DNA of 64,000 nt, from the NCBI GenBank assembly GCA_949128115.1, contig OX421961.1, positions 102,656,363 through 102,720,362 of the forward strand, in the 5' to 3' direction. The position numbers and the translations under genes were made by a program. Each line of letters opens with the position of its first letter. Position 1 is the first letter of the stretch. The DNA is from Anaspis maculata. Its lineage: Eukaryota > Arthropoda > Insecta > Coleoptera > Scraptiidae. This document shows positions 56,146 through 64,000 of the stretch, one piece after another. Under the pieces are notes generated by a model. It saw nothing but the letters and a program-made list of their open reading frames with translations. It made no database searches and had not been told where the DNA came from.

Positions 56146-58836
56146 CAGGGCTGGTCCGACTTTTATGTCATTAAATTTAAGGATCAATAGAGAATGAAAA
56201 ATGAAGGGGACTTTCTCCAGAAAACATATTTGAGAAATGCCTAATAACAGAGATACAGCCCTTCAAAGTTGGAAATAAATAATCCATAATCCAATAATCC
56301 ATGTTTTTTTGCATAACTTTTGAACCGTTCAACCGATTTAATTATAAATAGAACCAAAGGTTCACTGAAATTATCCCCTGTCGAACAATCATAACATGTT
56401 CCATAAAAAAGTTTCAGGGGCTTTGACATTAGGGGGTGACCCTACTTTCCCCCCTTATTTTCCACCCCCTAGTTATTTTTGAAAACTGTTCATAATTTTG
56501 AATTCTACATTTAATTTTGAAGAAAAAATCACGGTTGCCAAATTTTGATTAGAGGCTTCGTTTAGGAGATATTTGGGTTTGAAACTTTGGGAAACATCCC
56601 GAAATCGCCACTTTCAAAGGTCTAAAAATTAAAATCCAAAGAAACTCATGATTTCTCAGCTGAAATAGGTTTTCTAGAATTTCTAAGTTTAGTCCAGTCA
56701 AAATAGGTTTTAACCGGAAATAAATTCAGAAGTTGACAAAATTTGGTGGATCGATGCGGAATTTAACGTGGAATAACATACTGAAATTCCCGAAAATTCC
56801 AAGGCTTGGCTTTTTTTCTAGGGCCAATAAAAGAGCGCCATCCTTGGAAATTTTCGGTTTTTTCTGAATAAGTTGTAAACTTTCACTTTCAGAACACAAA
56901 GACCAGCGAAGCAAATGTAGCCCGTTAAATTCTCAAGAGATCAGTACTAAATTTATTACTCTATGGTCAATAGCCTCTGAGATACAGCGTCTGCTAAGAC
57001 GCAGTGAAAATTACTCAAAATTTATTTCCGGATTTTACGTGACAATTTGCATAATGTCAGTTGAGGGGCTGTAACGTGGACAGCAGATGTGCGAATTTTA
57101 TTGTGTTTTACATTCTTGAAAAGCCAATTCAACCTTTGGTATCACACTTTTGTCTAGAAGTCGCCAACTCCAAAATGGTACTTTTCCTCGACCTCTGAAA
57201 TTGATACTTGATCACCCGAAGAATCCCCAAAAATCGATTTTTTCATAGCATGCCATTTGCCCAATTTTTCAAGTAGAGCAAAACCATCCAGGGAATATAT
57301 AAAGAATTGAATACCAAAAAAACCACATGTTCCGGAATCTTTTTCCCAGTGATGGTTCCAGAGTTTTATGAGTTGAAAGACTAAAACGCCCTATTTGGAC
57401 AAAAAACTGGGTGGTCCGACACTAACTGCTGAATACTGTACGGACCTTGCATTTGAGGTGTAAGATGTCACTTGACAGACGTGGAAAGTACATAAGTATA
57501 TTCAATACGTCTGCTAAGTGGCATTTTGCATCATCAAATGCAAGGTCCGTACAGTATTTAGCAGTTAGTGTCCAAACTACCTATCTTTCTTCCAAATAGA
57601 TCGTTGTAGTCTTTCAATCCATATAACTCAGGAACCATCACTGTGAAAAAGATCCCGTTACATGTTATTTTTTTGGTATTCAATTCTTCATATATTCCCT
57701 GGATGGTTTTGCCCTACTTAGAAAATTAGGCAAATGGCATGGTATGAAAAAAATCGATTTTTGGGGCTTCTTCGGGACATCAAGTATCGATTTCAAAGGT
57801 CGAGGAAAAGTACCATTTTGAAGTTGGCGACTTCTAGACAAAAGTATGATACCGAATGTTGAATTGGCTTCCCAAATACGTGAAACAGATTGAAATCCGC
57901 ACATTTGCTGTTCACGTTACAACGCGTGAACTGACACTATGCAAATTGTTACGTAAAATCCGGAAATAATTTTTGAGCAATTTTCACTGCGTTCCGGCAG
58001 ACGCTGTATCTCAAAGGCTATTTGATCAGAAAGTAATGAGTTTAGTACTGATCTCTTGGGAATTCAACGGGCTACATTTGCCTTGAGAATATTGGTGTTC
58101 TAAAGGTGATAGTTTACAAGTTATTCAGAAAAAATCGAAAACTTTCAAGGATGGTGCTCTTTTATTGGTCCTAAAAAAAAATCCAAGCCTTCGAATTCTC
58201 GGGAATTTCAGTATGTTATTCTACGTTGAATTCTGCATCGATCCACCAAATTTTGTCAACTTCCGAATTTATTTCCGGTTTGGCCCGATTTTTGCTTAAT
58301 TTGACTGGACTAGTTGATAAACCACCATTTTTTCCAAAACACGGGAAATTTTCAGGAAAAAAACAATTTGGGTTCTATTCTGGAAAGTGGCGATTTCGGG
58401 ATGTTTCCCAAAGTTTCAAACCCAAATATCTCCTAAACGAAGCCTCTAATCAAAGTTTTGCAATTGTGATTTTTTCTTCAAAATTGAATGTAGAATTCAA
58501 AATTATGAACAGTTTTCAAAAATAACTAGAGGGGTGAAAAATAAGGGGGGAAAAGTAGGGTCACCCCCTAATGTCCAAGCCCCTGAAACTTTTCTATGGA
58601 ACATGTTATGATTGTTCGACAGGGGATAATTTCAGTAAACCTTTGGTTCTATTTTGAATGGAATCGGTTGAACGGTTCAAAAGTTATGCGGAAAGAACGA
58701 TTATTTATTTCCAACTTTGAAGGGCTGTATCTCTGTTATTAGGCATTTCTCAAATATGTTTTCTGAAGAAAGTCCTCTTCATTTTTCATTTTCTATTGAT
58801 CCTTAAATTTAATGACATAAAACGAGGACCACCCTG
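56146..58836. mobile_element. 2.69-kb near-complete palindromic element, TATA duplication
   Basis: It starts CAGGGCTGGTCCGACTTTTA and ends with the inverted CAGGGTGGTCCTCGTTTTAT. TATA lies at 56142-56145 and 58837-58840. Matching blocks can be followed inward almost without a break: AAGGATCAATAGA, GGGCTGTATCTCTG, GGGGGTGACCCTAC, CCTCTAATCAAA, CAGACGCTGTATC, GTACCATTTTGAAGTTGGCG and finally TGCAAGGTCCGTACAGTATT. The arms of about 1.3 kb meet near 57491 with a loop of roughly 60 bases. No coding capacity. The arms are homologous to the nested element in the Transib. Confidence 0.92.
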
Positions 58837-58999
58837 TATACTCGAGGCGGAGGTGAGAATAAAAGGAAGCAGAGGTAGATCCAGGTCAGAATACTGATAC
58901 CAGATAGTTAGGGATGTAGGATGTTCAACCTTTAGGGAAATGCTTAGGTTAGCGCAGGATAGGAAGGGACGGAGGTACGCATCCAACCAGTCTTAGGAC

Positions 59000-60740
59000 C
59001 GAGAACTTTGTGATGATGAAATGATGACGATCAAAGTGGAAAGGTAGCCAAGATTTGAAAAAAAAATTGTTGTTGGCTGCACAAAACTTTCCCAACTAGT
59101 ATCCAGAAGCCCATGTGGAAATTCTCGTTCGAGACGGCCCTTCGGGAGGGAAGTTGTAATTTGAGAGAAAGAATGGGAAGTATCCGGTCTCGATATACAA
59201 TAGTAAACTTTGCATTTTCAACTGGAAAAATCTCGGAAACTGGGAGAAATAATTGTTGGAAATTGTTCAAGAGCAAGCTACCTCTTGATAAAAAAATTGG
59301 ACAATCACTTCACGGGATAAAAAGTTAGAAATCTGCAGCTTCTCCAAGAGGGAAAAATAAGAGGGAAAGCCGTTGGTCCGGTTGCAAGAATTTCCCCCCA
59401 AAAATTATTTAAATCTTCTCTCCAACTATGACTCGCTGCAAGTCTACACCTAAAATTAATGTTTCAAGGAGCTTACCGCCGAAGATTGAAATTTGCACTG
59501 TAGTTTTTTTTTAATTCACCGAATATGCAATTTTCATTTTGAAAAAATCACCGTCAGAAAACCGAAGCCATGTCGCATTCGAAAATGTGCCTAAGCACAC
59601 GACGCCCAATGCAATTAATTCTACATTCGATATCAGTTGGAATTTCTCAAAAAAAAGTCGATCCTTCAGCAGGAAAGGACGTCTCAGATGAGTCCTGCAC
59701 AAAATGCCGGTCGGGTCGAAAATAATGGAAATTCGTAACGCCTGACTGAATAATGGTGGAAAACTTCAACTGCAGGCTTAATTTGATTCTTGTGTTGTGC
59801 TACTTCCTGCCAAATTCAGGTTTCAGATTTTAAATATTTAAATGGCACAGTTTTGAATCTTGATATTTTTTATATTTGACAGATAACAGATAGGAAAATA
59901 CTTTTGACGGTTCTGAATACAGCTTTTCAATGCGACGTGGGCCGCGGTGCAACGTTGTCATGTTTACAATTAAACCATGCAGGAGTGGAGTATTTGAACT
60001 GATTGTTTTCAACCGCACAATAAATTGTTGCAACTTCTTTCCAACATTAATTTGCATTGCACACGTTACCACCGCATCTTAACGCGAGGACTCATTGAAT
60101 ACACTTCATCTTTTGAAGATAAAGTCAATATCTTGCGCTAACGGCAACCCTGTGTTCCATGACGGTGACAGTAATGACAGTATTAGTATTATAATAATTA
60201 ATAACATAATCAACATGAATTGACTTTATTGTTGACTTTTATTGCTACTTTTTGCACGTTTGCGAGTGTTTTATTCGCCAGTTGTGTTTTTTGCTAACAA
60301 TAGATAAAGGTTATGGACACGACACATGCGAAACAATAGCCTTTTTCGAGCGAATAACCGTTCATGACCGGTTACACTTGGTTATAGAATTTGACGTTTG
60401 AGCGAGGATTGGTTATAAGCGGTAAAGGAAGTGCCGCCATTTTGATATCATCACCGGTTATACATTTCATAACCTGGTCATGGGTCTGGTTATTGTTATG
60501 GTGGGGGAACAAATTGTGGCGGCAACAGATTTGAATTTGAAAGAAGCAGCGGTCCAGAATTTCCAAACGTCAGACGTACTTAACCTAACCTCAAAAACTT
60601 GACTTGGCGTCGAGGGAAGAAAAATCGAAGACGATGGATTCCTCTGCGATGGACCCACAAGAACATCGGGTAATCCAGATGTCCGATGGCCGCCTGCCGC
60701 CTATGGTTAACCCCTATGATCTATTATTCAAGTTTTGAAC
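59000..60740. other. Stretch without recognised genes; contains inverted copy of the 51305 repeat
   Basis: 59747-59945 is the reverse-complement copy of 51305-51500. At 60340-60500 there are repeated GGTTATA/TAACC words (ACCGGTTATACATTTCATAACC). No coding region was recognised. Confidence 0.45.
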
Positions 60741-60749
60741 GGATTCTAC

Positions 60750-62340
60750 AGGGCGTTTCCAAGCTGGTGTTACAAACTTCAAAGGGGGATTCCCCTTGCG
60801 TAAAAGTGTAATTCACGCCGTTTTTTTAATTGTAACGTCATTACCGAGATATCACCCTTTAAAGTTGGAGTTTTTAAATTGTTTTTTAGCCGTAACTTAG
60901 ATTTATTGGAGGTTTTAAATTAGGATACCAATATTTCAGATAAAAACAAAAGAAATTCCAAGAAATTAAGTTTTTATATTTCCTTGCCGGTACCGCCAAA
61001 GTACCGCAGAATTTTCTTCGTCAGTTAAATTCACTGTTTTCCCGCCAAATGCTGATAACCAAAGTTATAACCGCAACGTTTCAGCGAGAAATATCAGATG
61101 TCAAAAAAATGACAGTATCTGTCAATCTAATGTCAACCGCTAATAACCAACCAATGAAAAGTGTACTCCAGCGCTGTCACTTGTTGATCACCGATCGTTC
61201 CGATTGGTCGGTCTCGAGTCAAGAGTGTTACGTCACAGCCACACACCTGATTAAAAAATGATTCAAACAGCTCCTACTTAAAAGCTGATTGACAAAAAAT
61301 CACCACCATTTAGATCCGAATTTTCTTCTAGTAATCATCTATAAAAATTCATAGATCACTTCTATTCTGTTATGTTGCTTAAATTAATTTATAGTCCAGT
61401 ACCCTATTCAAAAATTAAATAATAATTGTTAGAAATTTGTACCGCAATTTGTGCAGGCTCATAGTGAATGTATGGGAATTATAGCCATTTGCATATTCAA
61501 ATAGTCGCAGCGGTACACTGCAGGATCGATAAAAAAGTGGCATTTAAGTATGAAAGCAAACCACTTTGCACAGGTGTCGTCTAGGACCATTTGAGTGATT
61601 TGGTTCGCAGCATCTGAAATTTCATCCCTTAGGGCTTGACGTTTGACCTCTTTTCCAAGATGGCGGCGAAAAAATGTTCAAACACTGATAACGGTCGCTC
61701 TTTCGCAAACAAGGGGTCATTTCCGCACAATTGGGAGATGAAAATACCGAAAAAGGCCGTATGACTGTTGTCGGGCTTTTTTCTTCAGTCCAAGGGCCAA
61801 AATTTTCAAATTTATTGCCTTGCGAACGCTAAAGTTCATATTAGTACAAGCGGTAGGCAAAACAATCCTGCATTGATTGAAGAAAACAAACATTTTTGCA
61901 CAGTGACTCTGAAAACCATTCTGAGCGATTTGACCCGCAGCACTCGATCATTCGCCCCTTAGGGGGCCCATGGGGGCCCTCCAAATTTTCAAGATGCAAG
62001 AACTTTCACAAAACGATTATTGAGTATCGTCATGTGTGTCATAAAATAAGCTTATAGGTCTATTGAAAATGTTTTCAGCAATTATCGTTGTCTCCTTTTC
62101 ATTCTTCACACTTGAAAAAAAAATTCTTCAGCAGAGGTCGAAAAATTGTTTTCATTTTTTAATCTACGCAAGGAAACAATAAATTCATATGTTTTGTTTA
62201 GTTCCCGAACAAATCGCATAACTGGGCCGACTTCCTTAGAAATTCGAAGAAAAAGGCTGACTTCTCAGTGAATCTCAGTAAACCGACGTCACTTCTGATA
62301 AGCATCATGAACAGAAGGATTCGTTTAAAAAAAAGTTAGC
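60750..62340. other. CAGGGCGTTTCC terminus and loosely duplicated sequence
   Basis: CAGGGCGTTTCCAAGCTGG at 60750 after TA looks like a left element end, but no right end was found. At 61570-61640 and 61875-61965 a block with TTGCACAG, ACCATTYTGAGYGATTTGRYYCGCAGCA and CCCTTAGGG occurs twice in direct orientation. No genes were recognised. Confidence 0.45.
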
Positions 62341-62344
62341 TGAA

Positions 62345-63008
62345 CGTTGCGTGGCATTAAAAGATAGCTTTCTGGGAGTTGGGAGTCTATTCCAAGAGCA
62401 AAGCGACCAGCTCATAGTATTAGACAGTCACACTGTCGTCTCTGGCGATTAAGTTAAGACTCTATACGCAGCTGAAAAAACTGGCATTGCGGCATACAAA
62501 TTAGATTTGTGAAGAGGCTTGTATCTCGGTCAACGTCGTTGTACGATCCTGTGAAGAAGATGAACACCAAAATCTTTTCTTCTAAGGTAAAGAAGAAAGT
62601 TCAGGCTTCGTCTGTTGAGAATCTCACTTTGGATATTCAGCTGTTCTCAAGGCTTTTCATGGTCGCCCGTGAGCGAACGTTGGATCTGAAAACGTTTTTC
62701 AACTTTGAAAACCAGAAGTAACCGCCGTCTCTCCTATGAATGGCCAGCTTCGCTCGGGTTAAAAGTCTGATTTGGCAGAGAAACTGGAGTCTCTGGTTGA
62801 TGGTGTTCTTATTCCTACAAGTTTTGATGGTATTTTCTATGATGGGACAGGGGCAGCTGTTGTTCAATCTCATTGGCCGCACAATGTGAAAACTTTCCAG
62901 GAATATTTTCCCTACAAAAAAGTCACGAGCCGACACTGCTTTGAAGATGTACCCCATGTAACAAAATGGCGACCTTCACAGGTTATGATCCATGGTATGA
63001 CATTATAG
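62345..63008 (+). pseudogene. Broken copy of a dispersed insect ORF family of unknown function
   Basis: The pieces read, in order, ALKDSFLGVGSLFQEQSDQL and VLDSHTVVSGD, stop, VKTLYAAEKTGIAAYKLDL. After a frame change comes FVKRLVSRSTSLYDPVKK, then DIQLFSRLFMVARERTLDLK, another frame change, SPMNGQLRSG, TAA, KSDLAEKLESLVDGVL and IFYDGTGAAVVQS. I remember this arrangement (LFSRLvvxArxRxIDLKxyxxYEL, then pLSLFxxdGsmRKxxKSdLa) from many uncharacterised repeat-associated proteins in insects. The function is unknown to me. At least two frameshifts and two stops make it a pseudogene. Confidence 0.6.
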
Positions 63009-63009
63009 T

Positions 63010-64000
63010 GACCACTGAAGTATAAGGACATCTTAAAATACTCAAAACTCATTATCCTAGATAGGTATGTAACTAACATTAGTACGGACGTTAGCGGCAC
63101 ATATCAGGACCAACCTTGCATTTCATTCCGATGCAAAACGCTCTTGCATGTGAGTAGTAGGTACCTACAGGTAATTTTTAAGAAGTGGTGCCCGGATGGG
63201 ACTCGCGACTGGCGTGCATCCTAAGAGGTCGAAGATCCAAAAAATTACCATTTTTGAAATCGTTGCTTTTTCATACTTTTTTCGCTAGACTATATATTTT
63301 CAAGGTCGAAGAGCACAATGCGGTAAGTTTCCAGAATGTGTCATGCATCAGTGGCGTACCAGACGGCTGCGAAGGGGCCGAGGTGCGATTCTTCACAAGT
63401 CTTATGGTAAACCGTAACTAACACTGTTTTTTGACATGTTCAGTATCATTTCTGACCAAATCACATATTCTGATTCAAAAAATAAGTATAAAATTTTGAT
63501 AGAGACTTGTTTAAACCGGTTATATCAGAAAAAAACATTTTTTTTTTTCACCCTCAAAATTGATGTTCTGTAAATTATACTCCCACCATTTTTCAATGTT
63601 ATTATAACTATGAATTTGACTTAGTCAGTTGGTTTAGGCTATTTCACACAAAAATATCATTTGCTAAACTTTTTTCCCATTTCCACAAAGTCAGGGAGTA
63701 ATTATGTTTCTTGAGAAGAATCATGTCAAAGCTTGATGTGACGAAACGTGCTATTTCACAGATAAAAATAGGCTAGGGTCAAAATGTAGCTCTAATTTGG
63801 TACTTTATTCATTTCAAGGCATGAAAATAGTATTATCTATCGAACAAAATCACGAACACCAAAATCGGAGCCGTATTTCAGTCATGATATCATTTTTCTT
63901 CCGACATTGCGGAATAAATTTCGACCTATAAATTTGTCGTTTTTGAGCTCCATTCCCATTGTGGTTCAAAACACCGATGATCACAATTTTGACATAGATT
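63010..64000. other. Stretch without recognised genes
   Basis: No ORF with a recognisable domain, paired repeat or RNA gene was found before the window ends. Confidence 0.4.

Larger units (their letters stand above)
55520..58990 (+). pseudogene. LINE ORF remnant interrupted by a SINE and a giant palindrome
   Basis: The first part (55525-55780) reads FVDNRAVLAS, stop, then ALNEMKEVL, EGYGMKINKNNAKILICKRR and SCYTVKSLGI. This is the reverse-transcriptase thumb, where FVDN replaces the catalytic FADD box. A SINE interrupts. Then 55965-56140 reads KVFEMWRYRHMMKIPWIDN, NKEVLERVEEER and (frame-shifted) VGHLLRHEELF. The 2.69 kb palindrome interrupts again. The C-terminal tail resumes at 58841 with IKGSRGRSRSEY, DVGCSTFREMLRLAQDRKG and ASNQS. 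Order and motifs are those of a common insect non-LTR ORF2 (RTE/CR1-like). It is clearly inactive. Confidence 0.8.

Noticed and set aside
60750..60790. CAGGGCGTTTCC as the start of a complete element
   Set aside because: No inverted partner was found in the remaining 3 kb, so only a terminus is noted.
1..64000. CRISPR arrays, operons, ribosome-binding sites, prophage
   Set aside because: Spliced exons, LINEs, SINEs and MITEs show a eukaryotic nuclear genome; the tandem repeats present have no spacer structure.

Overview
This is a eukaryotic window. It is AT-rich, has no operons, and its only host coding sequence is two short exons separated by an 8.7 kb intron. Nearly everything else is transposable elements (TEs) inserted into one another. 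R1/Jockey-type LINE remains, a Transib element, hAT and Harbinger-type elements, a tRNA-derived SINE, frequent TACCTACC-like strings and TTCC satellites suggest an arthropod, most likely an insect. A hemipteran is my guess, but the sequence does not settle the order.

Layout. 0-1.5 kb: a fold-back element whose left tip lies just outside the window, with two smaller elements nested inside. 2.9-6.3 kb: a decayed R1/Jockey-type LINE on the minus strand, split by a 2.2 kb fold-back that itself carries a hAT-like insertion with a minisatellite. 10.36-14.21 kb: a complete Transib transposon with inverted ends, a CGTCG target duplication and a 602-codon RAG1-related transposase, interrupted only in its 5' noncoding part. 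15-16 kb: a second, different LINE remnant. 18.4-19.2 kb: a TTCC/TCTCC satellite. 20.7-28.2 kb: an old fold-back split by a 3.74 kb DNA transposon (ATAT duplication; a frameshifted Sola-like transposase with the DNCAGQNKN motif) and by a 2.08 kb hAT element (TTGATTGA duplication). 31-34 kb: fold-backs, a hAT end, a 5S-like fragment and a TA-type MITE. 38-41 kb: another fold-back and a dispersed repeat with an internal tandem array.

46.05-55.3 kb: the two 3'-terminal exons of a C2H2 zinc-finger gene on the plus strand (46048-46131 and 54788-54954) plus its 3' UTR and polyadenylation signal. Upstream exons were not found. Its last intron contains a three-deep nest of elements (46.57-49.07 kb) and further MITEs and hAT elements. 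55.5-59.0 kb: a LINE 3' ORF remnant interrupted first by a SINE and then by a 2.69 kb, almost perfectly palindromic element. 62.3-63.0 kb: a broken copy of a dispersed insect ORF family.

A theme of the window is a set of elements ending in CAGGGTG/CAGGGTGGTCC, flanked by TA (usually TATA) and built as long inverted repeats with no transposase. They occur at about nine places. Insertion order can often be read directly, because an inserted element splits a recognisable older one.
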